Position numbers and translations under genes: made by a program. DNA of 64,000 nt from Comamonas sp. (GTDB lineage: Bacteria > Pseudomonadota > Gammaproteobacteria > Burkholderiales > Burkholderiaceae_C), in assembly GCA_031277805.1 (NCBI GenBank), contig JAITLR010000007.1:62001-126000 (forward strand), given 5' to 3'. Below, piece by piece: positions 1 to 8,791 of this stretch (positions are counted from its first letter, which is position 1; each line of letters begins with the position of its first letter). The notes beneath the pieces are model-generated. The model was not told where the DNA came from. It was given only the letters and a program-made list of their open reading frames with translations, and ran no database searches.

Positions 1-840
1 CTGATAGCGACTCTGGCCGAGCGTGCGGCCACCACGGGCGATGTGGCCCAGTTGCTGCAGGCCTTGCCGCCGCTGGCCAATGTCTACCGCTATGGCAGCG
101 TGCGCCAGACCGATACGGCGCTGCTGGCCACGGTGATCGATTCCCTGGTGCTGCGCGCTGCCATCGGCCTGCCCGTGGCCTGCATGGCCATGGACGAAGA
201 CGCGGCGGCGGCGATGAAACAGAAGCTGCTGGCGGCCCACGATGCCCTGCGCCTGCGCGGCACTGACGGTGAGGCGCAGGAAGCCGTGGACGCCTGGCGA
301 GCGGCATTGCGCAGCCTGGCCATGGGCGATGCGGCGGCGGCCCTGTTGCGTGGCATGGCCTGCCGTTTGCTGCTGGACGAACATTTGCTGGAGAGCGCTG
401 AGGTCGTGCGCCAGTTCAACCGCAACCTCTCGCTGGGCGCGGCGCCCATGGATGTGGCGGCCTGGCTGGACGGCTTCTTGAACAAACAGGCGCTGGTGCT
501 GCTGCACGACGAAACCATCTGGGGCGCGGTCGATGCCTGGCTCACCGGCTTGGGTGAGCTGCAGTTTGCGCAGATTCTGCCGCTGGTGCGCCGCAGCTTT
601 GCCAACTTCAGCAACCATGAACGTCAGAGCCTGGGTGAGAAAGCCAAGCGCGCACCCGTCGCTGGAACGGTGCCGACAGCCTCCGTGGCCAGCGGTGATG
701 AGGCCGCCTCCTGGGACGAGCAGCGCGCTGCGCTGGCATTGCCGGTGCTCAATGCGCTTTTAGGATTGAATATGCCTGAAATGCTGATAAGTCAAGCACC
801 AGCAGCTCCTGATTTTGAATCTGCCGCAGCGGAGCTGTGA
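1..840 (+). CDS. DUF5682 family protein, 3' part only
   Basis: The reading frame is open from the first base, so this gene is cut by the window edge and about 279 C-terminal codons are visible. The protein is soluble and alanine/leucine-rich, with no membrane segment. I assign it to DUF5682 mainly from its tail and from the directly following VWA gene; such genes usually sit with a MoxR ATPase and a SWIM zinc-finger gene, which would lie upstream of the window. The last ~25 codons (771-820) appear to derive from a dispersed short repeat, so the native C-terminus may have been replaced. The stop overlaps the start region of the next gene, implying translational coupling. Confidence 0.6.
   Translation: MIATLAERAATTGDVAQLLQALPPLANVYRYGSVRQTDTALLATVIDSLVLRAAIGLPVACMAMDEDAAAAMKQKLLAAHDALRLRGTDGEAQEAVDAWRAALRSLAMGDAAAALLRGMACRLLLDEHLLESAEVVRQFNRNLSLGAAPMDVAAWLDGFLNKQALVLLHDETIWGAVDAWLTGLGELQFAQILPLVRRSFANFSNHERQSLGEKAKRAPVAGTVPTASVASGDEAASWDEQRAALALPVLNALLGLNMPEMLISQAPAAPDFESAAAEL
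771..820 (+). repeat. REP-like short repeat within a coding region
   Basis: The order GCCTG-(A/T)-GCT-spacer-TCAAGC-AGCAGCT-ATTTTGA matches other copies in this window, at about 3491-3535, 18983-19030, 25056-25095, 39259-39297 and 53276-53320. Here it is read in frame and supplies the C-terminal codons of the DUF5682 gene. The similarity was judged by eye and is imperfect. Confidence 0.45.
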
Positions 841-2060
841 TGATGAATGCGAACCTGAATACCTCCAACCCGGACCATGAAGCCACCGAGCAGGAGCTGC
901 AACCGACTTCTCGTCTGCAGCGCTGGCGCATGGTGCTGGGTAGTCCGGCCGATGCCAGCTGTGGCGGCCCCAGCAGTCTTGGTGGCCGCCTGCAGGAAAT
1001 GGATCAGGCCCTGGCCGCGCTTTATGAGGAAGACAGCAAGCTGGGCTCCCGCAAGGGCGGGCGCGGCAATTCTTCGCCATCTGTTTCGCGCTGGCTTGGC
1101 GATATCCGCAAATACTTTCCCAGCCAGGTCGTGCAGGTCATGCAGCGCGACGCCATGGAGCGCCTGAATCTGCGTGAGTTGCTGCTGCAGCCCGAAATGT
1201 TGGAGAACGTGCAGCCCGATGTGCATCTGGTGGCGGACCTGATCTCGCTGGGCTCGGTCATCCCGCAAAACACCAAGGCTACGGCGCGGCTGGTGGTGCG
1301 CAAGGTGGTGGACGAACTGATGAAAAAGCTCGAAGAGCCTATGCGCAGCGCCGTGGCCGGTGCGCTGGACCGCAGCCAGCGCAACCGCCGCCCGCGCCAT
1401 GCCGAGATCGACTGGAACCGCACCATTCGCGCCAATCTGCGCCACTGGCAGCCGGAGTACAAAACCATCGTTCCTGAGACGCTGATCGGCTATGGCCGCA
1501 AGGCGCGCCGCCCGCAGCGAGAGGTGATCCTGTGCATTGACCAGAGCGGGTCCATGGCCAACTCGGTGGTCTACTCCAGCATCTTTGGCGCCGTGATGGC
1601 AAGCCTGCCGGCCGTGGCGACCAAGCTGGTGGTGTTCGATACCGCCGTGGTCGACCTGACCGAGAAGCTCGACGATCCGGTCGATGTGCTGTTTGGCGTG
1701 CAACTGGGCGGCGGTACCGACATCAACGGTGCTGTCGGCTACTGCCAGGGGCTGATCAGCGAGCCGCGCAACACCATTCTGGTGCTGATCTCCGATCTCT
1801 ACGAAGGCGGTGTGGAGTCCGGTCTGCTGCGCCGTGCCAACGAGCTGGTGGAGGCAGGAGTGCAGTTCATCACCTTGCTGGCGCTGAGCGACGAGGGTGC
1901 ACCGGCTTATGACGCCGATCTGGCCGCCAAGCTGGCCGCTTTGGGCGTGCCATCGTTTGCCTGCACGCCCGATGCCTTCCCGCAGCTGATGGCTGCCGCC
2001 ATTCGGCGCGACGATGTGGCGGCCTGGGCGGCGACCCAGGGTTTCAAGACCAGCAAATAA
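840..2060 (+). CDS. VWA domain-containing protein (CoxE-like)
   Basis: Cytoplasmic protein of about 406 residues. The C-terminal half is a von Willebrand factor A domain with an intact MIDAS: a DQSGS motif (D-x-S-x-S) near residue 225 and a downstream GGGTD. No signal peptide is present. These proteins work with MoxR-family AAA+ ATPases as metal-dependent adaptors in protein or cofactor maturation; the exact client is unknown. GTG 837, ATG 840 and ATG 843 are in frame at the start; I chose ATG 840, which overlaps the upstream stop. A terminator-like hairpin follows the stop. Confidence 0.85.
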   Translation: MMNANLNTSNPDHEATEQELQPTSRLQRWRMVLGSPADASCGGPSSLGGRLQEMDQALAALYEEDSKLGSRKGGRGNSSPSVSRWLGDIRKYFPSQVVQVMQRDAMERLNLRELLLQPEMLENVQPDVHLVADLISLGSVIPQNTKATARLVVRKVVDELMKKLEEPMRSAVAGALDRSQRNRRPRHAEIDWNRTIRANLRHWQPEYKTIVPETLIGYGRKARRPQREVILCIDQSGSMANSVVYSSIFGAVMASLPAVATKLVVFDTAVVDLTEKLDDPVDVLFGVQLGGGTDINGAVGYCQGLISEPRNTILVLISDLYEGGVESGLLRRANELVEAGVQFITLLALSDEGAPAYDADLAAKLAALGVPSFACTPDAFPQLMAAAIRRDDVAAWAATQGFKTSK

Positions 2061-2095
2061 AAAAGCAGCTTGCCACTGGACGGGCTGCCTTTTCC
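2061..2095 (+). terminator. Terminator after the VWA gene, possibly bidirectional
   Basis: AAAAGCAGC at 2061-2069 pairs with GCTGCCTTTT at 2084-2093 (one mismatch), flanked by A and T runs. It sits between convergent genes and could serve both. Confidence 0.55.
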
Positions 2096-2124
2096 AGGGG
2101 CAGCCCGAGCCCCGCTATGTGGGT

Positions 2125-2334
2125 CTACTCGGGAATCGTTACGCCCAGTTTGGTGAGCTTGGAGGCCAGTACGTCACGGCGGCGTGCTGCCTTGGCGGCG
2201 ATTTCGCTGGCGGTGGCGATGGCTTTGGGGCCTTTGGAGGCCAGGGTCTTGACCAGGTCTGCTTTCCTGGCGGCCTCGGCAGCGGTTTTGCGGTAGCTGG
2301 CAATCAGTTCGGCATGTGCGGCGGCTTGGTTCAC
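2125..2334 (-). CDS. Small hypothetical protein
   Basis: A 69-residue alanine/lysine-rich protein that looks largely helical, with no membrane segment or cysteine. It is not recognised. The start is GTG, preceded by an AGGAA element at suitable spacing. Its codon use resembles neighbouring genes and it lies opposite no other plausible gene, which supports it being real. It is convergent with the VWA gene. Confidence 0.5.
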   Translation of the reverse strand: MNQAAAHAELIASYRKTAAEAARKADLVKTLASKGPKAIATASEIAAKAARRRDVLASKLTKLGVTIPE

Positions 2335-2477
2335 GGATATTCCTGTGGGGCTAGGGCCGCATTGTCAGGGCAAAAGCTGCCGCGGCTACGGCCTTTGACG
2401 CGATTGGCAATTTTCTGTCGCCGAGCGGCCTTGGTTTGAAGGCATGATGGCGGTCGTTCAAACCAATGGGGAGTGCG

Positions 2478-3491
2478 ATGGCTGGTGCCGGTCTTTTGAT
2501 GTTGCTCGATGATATTGCGACCTTGCTGGATGATGTCGCGCTGATGACCAAGACGGCGGCGGGCAAGAGCACGGCCATTCTGGATGACGTGGCGACCCAG
2601 GCCAAGGTTGCCGTGCAAAAGACGGCAGGTGTGCTGGGGGATGATCTGGCACTCAATGCCGAGCAGGTCGCCGGTGTCAAGGCCAACCGGGAGCTGCCCG
2701 TGGTCTGGGCCGTGGCCAAGGGATCGCTGATGAACAAGGCGATTCTGGTACCTGCAGCCTTGCTGATCAGTGCGTTTGTTCCGTGGCTGATCACACCGCT
2801 GCTGATGCTGGGCGGTGCCTTTTTGTGCTTTGAAGGCGTGGAAAAAATTCTTGAAATCTTTCACCCCAAAAAGCCTCACGATGCGCATGAGGCCGTTGTC
2901 GATGCCGATGAGGCGGCACACAAAGGTGTGGCGCCATCGTCGGTCAGAGCTGCGCGCGAAAAGCAGATGGACCCCATGGAGTATGAGAAGCAAAAGGTCA
3001 AAGGCGCGATACGCACCGACTTCATTCTCTCGGCCGAAATCATGGCGATTGCGCTGGGTACGGTGTCCACCAAGCCCATCTGGGAACAAGGGGTGGTGCT
3101 GATTGTCGTGGCGCTGGCCATCACCGTGTTTGTCTATGGCCTGGTGGCCGGCATCGTGCGCATGGATGATGTGGGCAACTGGCTGATGGCCAAGTCCAGC
3201 AATGCAGCCAAGACCTTGGGTCGTGGCCTGATTGCATTCACCCCCTGGCTGATGCGCGGCCTGTCCATCGTGGGCACGGCCGCCATGTTCATGGTGGGCG
3301 GCAGTCTGCTGGTGCACGGCATGGCTCCGATAGAACACTGGGTGCAGGCGGTGCTGGTTCCCATGGGGGGCGTGGCCGCGATGCTGGGGCCGGTGCTGGT
3401 GCATGTGGTGGTGGGCGCCATCATCGGCGGTGCGGTGGTGGTGTGTGTGGAGCTGTGGCACAAACTGAGGGGAACCCAGACTGCTCATTAA
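2478..3491 (+). CDS. DUF808 (YedI-type) inner membrane protein
   Basis: About 337 residues. The N-terminus shows the family signature of a leucine-rich stretch ending LLDDIATLLDDVA. Several hydrophobic segments follow, around residues 85-115, 180-225 and 250-325, typical of this multi-pass family of unknown function. I chose ATG 2478 over the in-frame ATG 2466 because GGGGAG lies just ahead of 2478 and relatives begin with MAG/MAA. It is a single-gene unit followed by a hairpin terminator. Confidence 0.85.
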   Translation: MAGAGLLMLLDDIATLLDDVALMTKTAAGKSTAILDDVATQAKVAVQKTAGVLGDDLALNAEQVAGVKANRELPVVWAVAKGSLMNKAILVPAALLISAFVPWLITPLLMLGGAFLCFEGVEKILEIFHPKKPHDAHEAVVDADEAAHKGVAPSSVRAAREKQMDPMEYEKQKVKGAIRTDFILSAEIMAIALGTVSTKPIWEQGVVLIVVALAITVFVYGLVAGIVRMDDVGNWLMAKSSNAAKTLGRGLIAFTPWLMRGLSIVGTAAMFMVGGSLLVHGMAPIEHWVQAVLVPMGGVAAMLGPVLVHVVVGAIIGGAVVVCVELWHKLRGTQTAH

Positions 3492-3535
3492 AAGAATAGC
3501 TAGCACCGTATATCGGGTGCGGGTTTGAGCTGAAT
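3491..3535 (+). repeat. REP-like short repeat
   Basis: AATAGCTAGCACC, a short loop and GGGTGC form an imperfect hairpin just after the DUF808 stop. It resembles the other AGCTGC/AGCGC copies in this window. Confidence 0.4.
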
Positions 3536-3544
3536 CAGATGTAA

Positions 3545-3580
3545 GGCGGTCGTGGCCCGAAGGCAACGGCCGCCTTTTTC
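3545..3580 (+). terminator. Rho-independent terminator after the DUF808 gene
   Basis: GGCGGTCGT at 3545-3553 pairs with ACGGCCGCC at 3566-3574 (one wobble) and is followed directly by TTTTTC. Confidence 0.75.
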
Positions 3581-3698
3581 TTGAGCTGCATGAGGTGCAG
3601 GTTGACCTGGGACAAACCCGAGCAAAGACGGCTTTGCTTCAATCAATGCCAAGGGATGTGACGAGCACTCCCACCGATTACCTCAAGGAAAAAAGCCC

Positions 3699-4295
3699 AT
3701 GAAAAAGACTCTGATCGCGATTGCCGCTGCTGCCAGCGCATTGACTGCCGGCACTGCCTTTGCCCAATCCTTTGACGGCACCAGCCCTTGGCAGGTGCGT
3801 GTGCGCGCAGTGCATCTGGACAGCGACAACGGCGGTGCAGCCGGTGATGCCGGTGTGAGCATCAACAACAAGTGGATTCCGGAAGTGGACGTCTCCTACT
3901 TCTTCACGCCCAATATCGCGGCCGAGCTGGTGCTGACCTATCCGCAAAAGCACAGCGTGTATCTGAATGATGCTTACCTGGGCTCGCTCAAGCATCTGCC
4001 ACCCACCTTGCTGGCTCAGTACCACTTCACCAATTTCGGCGCCTTCAAGCCCTATGTGGGCGCGGGTATCAACTACACGCATTTCTCCAGCGTGAATCTG
4101 CCTGCTGGCCTGGACGTGAAGCGCAGCAGTTGGGGTGGCGCACTGCAAGTGGGTTTTGACTATGCGCTGGACAAGAACTGGTCGCTGAACTTCGATGTGA
4201 AAAAGGTATACATCGACACGAAGATCAATAACAACATTGGCAAGCTCAAGGTCGACCCATGGCTGGTGGGCGTGGGCGTGGGCTACCGCTTCTAA
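3699..4295 (+). CDS. ompW: OmpW-family outer membrane protein
   Basis: 198 residues with a clear Sec signal peptide (MKKTLIAIAAAASALTAG, cleavage near AFA-QS, residue ~22). The mature part alternates polar and aromatic residues as in an eight-stranded beta barrel and ends in aromatic F (GVGYRF), a typical BAM signal. OmpW/AlkL proteins form narrow pores for hydrophobic compounds. An AAGGAA ribosome site precedes ATG 3699. The stop codon abuts an inverted-repeat element, so the transcript probably carries a structured 3' end. Confidence 0.88.
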   Translation: MKKTLIAIAAAASALTAGTAFAQSFDGTSPWQVRVRAVHLDSDNGGAAGDAGVSINNKWIPEVDVSYFFTPNIAAELVLTYPQKHSVYLNDAYLGSLKHLPPTLLAQYHFTNFGAFKPYVGAGINYTHFSSVNLPAGLDVKRSSWGGALQVGFDYALDKNWSLNFDVKKVYIDTKINNNIGKLKVDPWLVGVGVGYRF

Positions 4296-4456
4296 GAATG
4301 TGTTTACGATCTTGCGCGAAGGGGTGTGGGCTGCGGATCGGGAGGGGCTGCTAGGCGCAAACCGCAGCAATAGCATTGCTATTGCGAGGATTTGCAACAA
4401 CGCAGACCGCCCGAGGCCGCGACCACACACCCGCGAGGAGATCGTAAACACGTTCT
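4295..4456. repeat. MITE-like inverted-repeat element (162 bp)
   Basis: The termini 4295-4312 and 4439-4456 are inverted repeats matching at 17 of 18 positions, with a perfect core GTGTTTACGATCT. The flanks carry a 7-bp direct repeat TTCTAAG (4290-4296 and 4453-4459), which may be a target duplication. Inside is a perfect hairpin (GCAATAGC / GCTATTGC, 4367-4385) and further imperfect pairing near both ends. No coding capacity is evident. It is either a mobile miniature element or a long structured 3'-UTR of ompW. Confidence 0.6.
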
Positions 4457-4590
4457 AAGGTGGAGTCCCAAGGAGTGATCTTGTCTGCGGCCTTCTTCCG
4501 CAGATGAGGCACGCGCCGCAGGCTTTGCGGCGCAACGGAGTGTGCTGGTCGGTATGGTCGGCACATTTCAAGGCTAGGGTGTATGTTTGT

Positions 4591-4626
4591 ATCGGTATTC
4601 CGCTTGCGCGGGGTACCGATTTTTTT
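4591..4626 (+). terminator. Rho-independent terminator
   Basis: ATCGGTATTCCGC and GCGGGGTACCGAT form a 13-bp stem (two G-U pairs) with a 4-base loop, followed by TTTTTT. It is about 300 bp downstream of ompW and may end that transcript. Confidence 0.7.
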
Positions 4627-4638
4627 ATGCCACTGGAT

Positions 4639-4791
4639 CGCCCCAAGGCCATGAGCGGACCTCTTCGACGGGCAGCGCCCACACGCAGTGGGTAAGCGTG
4701 GGGGCTTTTTATTGCCGCCGGGCCGCCCCAAGGCAATAAGCGCCCCCTTGGGGGGCAGCGGCCACACGAAGTGGGCAAGCGTGGGGGCTTA
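4639..4791. repeat. Two tandem copies of a Comamonadaceae-type GC-rich repeat
   Basis: Copy 1 (4639-4706) and copy 2 (4724-4791) share CGCCCCAAGGC, GGGCAGCG, CCACACG, AGTGGG and AAGCGTGGGGGCTT in the same order. Copy 2 ends inside the stop codon of the minus-strand lipoprotein gene. The 4296-4788 spacer otherwise holds only the inverted-repeat element and the terminator above. Confidence 0.6.
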
Positions 4792-5409
4792 GTCTTCCAG
4801 CTGGTAGCGAAAGACCTGGGCAAGGCAGGCGCTGACAGGTTGGCCTTTGGCAGCAGGGTGCGAGAACTTCCATTTCTGCAGCGCGGCAATCGATGGCTTG
4901 ACCAGCGCCGGGTGTGCGCCTGGCTGGGCCAGATGATTTCCCACTTTGCCTTCTGCGGACACTTCAAAGACGATGATGAAGCGGCCCTGGACTTCGTTGA
5001 CCGCCATGGCTTGCGGGTAGTCAGGCAGCACGGTTCGCTGGATCTGCAGCGGTGCATCAAGCTGATGCGGGGCAAAGCAGTCCTGCAGCCAGCGGGGGCG
5101 CTCGGAGCTGGCGAGCCAGCGGGCCTGGCTGCCACCGAGAGGCTTGGGCATCTGCGGGCCGCGAGGACCCGAGGTCGGTGGTGTCTCGTCTGGTTCTGGT
5201 GGAGTCGCCGGAGCGGCATTTGTGGACTGTATGCGGCTTCGCGTGGGTTCGGCATCCGTGCTTTGCACTGATGTGCCATCGCGCTCGGAAGATGGCTCGG
5301 GAGCCAGCGGTATCTGGCGGCATCCACCCAGCCAGAGAGCCGCCAGCAACAGGGCTGCCGAGGAAGCTGGCGAGCGCAGGCCCGTACGAAGCAGGGAAGC
5401 GGGAAGCAT
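4789..5409 (-). CDS. Lipoprotein with TonB-like C-terminal domain
   Basis: 206 residues. The N-terminus is a lipoprotein signal with a lipobox ending in Cys (LWLGGC, residue ~25). A Pro/Thr/Ser-rich linker (~residues 30-95) follows. The C-terminal ~100 residues resemble the TonB C-terminal fold: VLPDYPQAMA, VQGRFIIVFEVSAEGKV, ALQKWKFSHPA. No N-terminal TonB anchor is present, so it is more likely an energy-transducer-like periplasmic protein than a true TonB. ATG 5409 has AGGAG 8 bases upstream. The stop lies in a repeat. It is downstream of metY on the same strand, 47 bp away. Confidence 0.7.
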   Translation of the reverse strand: MLPASLLRTGLRSPASSAALLLAALWLGGCRQIPLAPEPSSERDGTSVQSTDAEPTRSRIQSTNAAPATPPEPDETPPTSGPRGPQMPKPLGGSQARWLASSERPRWLQDCFAPHQLDAPLQIQRTVLPDYPQAMAVNEVQGRFIIVFEVSAEGKVGNHLAQPGAHPALVKPSIAALQKWKFSHPAAKGQPVSACLAQVFRYQLED

Positions 5410-5456
5410 CAAAACATCTCCTTTGCCGCCTGCCAGAGGGCAGGCGGTGGGAGACG

Positions 5457-6734
5457 TTATACCTTGTCCAGAGCCTGGTTCAGATCGGCCAGCAGGTCGT
5501 CGATATGCTCGATGCCGACGGACAGTCGCACCATGCCTTCGGTCACGCCCGCCTTGGCCAGCTCGGCCGCGTCCAGCTGGCGGTGTGTGGTGGAGGCGGG
5601 GTGGGTGGCCAGCGATTTGGCATCGCCAATGTTCACCAGGCGAGTGAACAACTGCAGCGAGTCTAGGAAACGTGCACCGGCTTCGCGACCAGCGTCGCCC
5701 TTCAGGCTGAACGACAGAATGCCCGATGCACGGCCGCCCGACTGCTTTTGCACGATGGCGTGGTCGGGGTGGTCCTTGAGGCCGGCATAGCGTACCCATT
5801 CCACCTTGGGGTGCTGCTGCAGTGCTTCGGCGATTTTCTGCGTGTTCTCGCAGATGCGGTCCATGCGCAGTGCCAGGGTTTCGATACCTTGCAGAATCTG
5901 GAAGGCGTTCTGGGGTGAAATGGCCGCACCCATATTGCGCAGAGGCACGACGCGGGCGCGGCCGATAAAGGCCGCGGGGCCCAGCGCTTCGGTATAGACC
6001 ACGCCGTGGTAGCTGATGTCGGGTTCGTTCAGACGCTTGAAGCGCTGCTTGTGTTGGCCCCAAGGGAACTTGCCGCTATCGACAATTGCACCACCCACGC
6101 TGGTGCCGTGGCCGCCCAGGTACTTGGTCAGCGAATGCACGACGATGTCGGCGCCAAACTCGATGGGGCGCAGCAGATAGGGCGAGGGTACGGTGTTGTC
6201 CACGATCAGCGGGACACCATGGGCATGAGCCACATCGGCCAGCGCCTGGATGTCTGTCACATTGCCCAGCGGGTTGCCGATGGACTCGATGAAAACCGCC
6301 TTGGTCCTGGCGTCGATCAGCTTGCCAAAGCTGGCAGGATCGCGTGGATCGGCAAAGCGCACTTCGATGCCCTGCTGGGGGAAGGTATGGGCAAACAGGT
6401 TGTAGGTGCCGCCATAGAGCGTGCTGGCGCTGATGATGTTGTCGCCAGCTTCTGCCAGGGTCTGGATGGCAGCAGTAATGGCAGCCATGCCGGAAGCCAG
6501 GGCCAGGGCGGCAATGCCGCCCTCCAGAGCCGCGACGCGCTTTTCCAGCACATCGGTGGTCGGGTTCATGATGCGGGTATAGATATTGCCCGGCACCTTG
6601 AGGTCGAATAGGTCTGCGCCATGCTGTGCGCTGTCGAATGCATAGGCCACCGTCTGGTAGATGGGCACGGCTGCGGCCTTGGTCGTGGGATCAGGGGAGT
6701 AGCCGGCGTGAACGGCCAATGTCTCGATGCGCAT
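5457..6734 (-). CDS. metY: O-acetylhomoserine sulfhydrylase (MetY)
   Basis: 425 residues, the usual length for the Cys/Met-metabolism PLP-dependent family. It should convert O-acetyl-L-homoserine and sulfide to homocysteine in the cytoplasm. Seen: the N-terminal ETLAVHAGY motif, the phosphate-binding ASGMAA region, and the PLP lysine in HSLTKYLGGHG (about residue 210). The family is very similar to cystathionine gamma-synthase; length and N-terminus favour MetY. I looked for a SAM- or SAH-type riboswitch in the 230-bp upstream gap and recognised none. Confidence 0.9.
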   Translation of the reverse strand: MRIETLAVHAGYSPDPTTKAAAVPIYQTVAYAFDSAQHGADLFDLKVPGNIYTRIMNPTTDVLEKRVAALEGGIAALALASGMAAITAAIQTLAEAGDNIISASTLYGGTYNLFAHTFPQQGIEVRFADPRDPASFGKLIDARTKAVFIESIGNPLGNVTDIQALADVAHAHGVPLIVDNTVPSPYLLRPIEFGADIVVHSLTKYLGGHGTSVGGAIVDSGKFPWGQHKQRFKRLNEPDISYHGVVYTEALGPAAFIGRARVVPLRNMGAAISPQNAFQILQGIETLALRMDRICENTQKIAEALQQHPKVEWVRYAGLKDHPDHAIVQKQSGGRASGILSFSLKGDAGREAGARFLDSLQLFTRLVNIGDAKSLATHPASTTHRQLDAAELAKAGVTEGMVRLSVGIEHIDDLLADLNQALDKV

Positions 6735-6965
6735 GTTCAGTCTCTCTCGGGATTATGGGAAATGATGGTGGCCGCGTTTCCGGGGCACAGGCGCCAGGAA
6801 GCCGGGGTCGAGTCATTATGGTCTGAGCATGGGCTGTAGCTGAACGACCGAATAGCTATGTACATATCCGGAGCGCGGCACTGGGATGGAAAAAATAATT
6901 GTGGCCATATATGTTTTCGGTCATGCTGCGGCTAGTTCCGATTTCCTGCATGAAAGCCAGCAGCT

Positions 6966-8132
6966 GTGAGCCAGTCCGCAGATCCCTATTTCGCGCTGAT
7001 TGCGCCTGCCTGCATCATGCTTTTTGGCGGGTTGCTTGTTGTTTGCTGGTGGATGCAGCGAAAGCAGGTGCGGTCGCCCTTTTTGCTCTGGCTGGCCGCA
7101 GGTTATGTCTTGCCTGCGATGGCCCTGATGGCGCAAAGCCTGATGGACGATGTGCAACTGGGGGCTGCGGCGCCCTGGACCGGGGTGCTGTACCTGACCG
7201 GAGGTTGGTGCATTTCCAACGGCATGGCGTTGCGCCTTGGAGGCAAAGGCGTCAGTGTCGTTGCGGGTCTACTTGTCGGTGCAGCAGCGGTGGGCGGGCT
7301 GTATTACTTCTCGCGGGTCGATGACCAGCTATGGGTGCGTGTACAGATATTGACGTTGGGTATGGCGCTTCAGCAATTGCTGGCTGTCAGATACATGCTC
7401 ATGGCCAATGCCTCTGCCGACCGGTTGGAAAAGTGGGTCTTCTGGACCTACTGGATCAACATTGCCTATGCGTTGCTGAGGCCTGTGGCTGTGTGGTTCC
7501 TGCCTGTGCAGGAGGTGCAGGAAGTGACGCGCTCGGGGTATTGGCTGCTCACCCTGGCCCTGGCAGTCTTGTTCTCGCTGTGGTTTGCATTGGGTCTGCT
7601 CGCCTGCAGTGTGAGAGATATGCTGGGTGTCCTGCGGGAGGAACGCAACAGGGATCCCTTGACCCAGCTGCTCAACCGGCGGGCGTTCATGGAGTGCGCA
7701 CAGGCTCTCCTGAGAGACGCCAGGCTGGCTCCCTGGGTGGTGGTCGCTGCTGATATTGATTATTTCAAGCAGATCAACGATCGCTGGGGCCATGCATGCG
7801 GAGATCAGGTTCTCAAGGAGCTTGCTCAGTGGCTGCCCAGACAGGTCCGTGAGAAAGACCTGGTGGCCCGTTTTGGGGGTGAGGAGTTTGTGCTGCTGCT
7901 GACGGGGGTGCAACTGCAAGAGGCCTACGTCATTGTGGAGCGCATGCGCGAGAACCTGCATCAGCATCAGTTCACCATGCTGCCTGCCGGGGCGGCACTG
8001 ACACTCAGCTTCGGTTTGGCTCCCGTGAGCAACTGGGAGACCCTGGAGTCTGCAATGATGCAGGCCGATGCACTGCTGTACGAAGCCAAGAATGCCGGGC
8101 GTGACCGTGTACAGGCGCTTCGTGGAGCCTAG
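6966..8132 (+). CDS. Membrane diguanylate cyclase (GGDEF)
   Basis: 388 residues starting at GTG. The first ~215 residues hold about six or seven hydrophobic helices. A C-terminal GGDEF domain follows (from RDPLTQLLNRRAF, ~residue 235). The active site reads GGEEF at residues 304-308, so c-di-GMP synthesis is expected. An RxxD inhibitory site (REKD) lies five residues ahead, so product feedback is likely. No PAS, GAF or EAL domain is seen. It is a monocistronic gene divergent from metY. Confidence 0.88.
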   Translation: MSQSADPYFALIAPACIMLFGGLLVVCWWMQRKQVRSPFLLWLAAGYVLPAMALMAQSLMDDVQLGAAAPWTGVLYLTGGWCISNGMALRLGGKGVSVVAGLLVGAAAVGGLYYFSRVDDQLWVRVQILTLGMALQQLLAVRYMLMANASADRLEKWVFWTYWINIAYALLRPVAVWFLPVQEVQEVTRSGYWLLTLALAVLFSLWFALGLLACSVRDMLGVLREERNRDPLTQLLNRRAFMECAQALLRDARLAPWVVVAADIDYFKQINDRWGHACGDQVLKELAQWLPRQVREKDLVARFGGEEFVLLLTGVQLQEAYVIVERMRENLHQHQFTMLPAGAALTLSFGLAPVSNWETLESAMMQADALLYEAKNAGRDRVQALRGA

Positions 8133-8167
8133 GGCCGAGGATTCTGCGAGAGTCTGGATTGAGCCGC

Positions 8168-8791
8168 TCAGCGTGCTGAACCGGTGGCTTGGTTTCGCTC
8201 CCAGGTCATCAAGGCAGTCTGGATCACTGCCGGTGCATGGGCGTCGTTGGCTGCGTAGCGACGCTGTGCAGCGGTGAGCTGGCTGGCGGCCCAGTTGGAT
8301 GTGGTGGTGCGCTTGGATTTGCGAAAGCTCTGACCCAGCACCAGTGCCACCGCAGCCCTGACGCCAACGGATGGACCGTAGCCCAGGCGCTTGAAGTGAC
8401 GGTCCAGGTCCTCGATGTTCCTCAGCTCGGTCTGCAGTCTGCGTGGCAGGGAGTGCCGGTCATTGTCCAGCCCGAAGCCCAGTTTGCGAATGCGCTGTGA
8501 ACCAAGAATGTCGCGTGTGATCTCCAGGGCCAGAGGATGATGGAGCTGCAGCAGCCAGGCCTGCTGTGGTGTTGCCAGTTGAACCAGGTGAGGGCCGCTA
8601 TCGTGCTGGCCCACGTTGAACAGAGGCTTGCTTTCGGTATCGAAGCCCAGAAATTCAGCGCGCCTCAAGGCCTCATGGGCCGCGTGGAACTGTGCTTCGG
8701 TCTGGGGAATATGAATGGCCTGCTCGGGCAGTTCTGCAAAAGGTGGCAGCAAGGCGCTTTCTTCCTTGCTCGGAGCTTTGAGTTGGGGCAT
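8168..8791 (-). CDS. 3'-5' exonuclease, DEDDy / RNase D-like
   Basis: 207 residues. Exo I motif FDTES (residues ~50-54), Exo II region LGFGLDND and Exo III YAANDAHAP (Y-x3-D) are all present, giving the four acidic residues plus Tyr of the DEDDy class. There is no HRDC domain, so it is shorter than RNase D. Similar stand-alone proteins are annotated as ribonuclease D-like or WRN-exonuclease-like; RNA versus DNA substrate cannot be told here. Confidence 0.8.
   Translation of the reverse strand: MPQLKAPSKEESALLPPFAELPEQAIHIPQTEAQFHAAHEALRRAEFLGFDTESKPLFNVGQHDSGPHLVQLATPQQAWLLQLHHPLALEITRDILGSQRIRKLGFGLDNDRHSLPRRLQTELRNIEDLDRHFKRLGYGPSVGVRAAVALVLGQSFRKSKRTTTSNWAASQLTAAQRRYAANDAHAPAVIQTALMTWERNQATGSAR

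Noticed and set aside
4639..4791. CRISPR-like array
   Set aside because: Only two diverged copies, no spacers of regular length and no cas genes.
6735..6965. Possible SAM or SAH riboswitch before metY
   Set aside because: No recognisable pseudoknot core or conserved motif; only scattered short repeats were seen.
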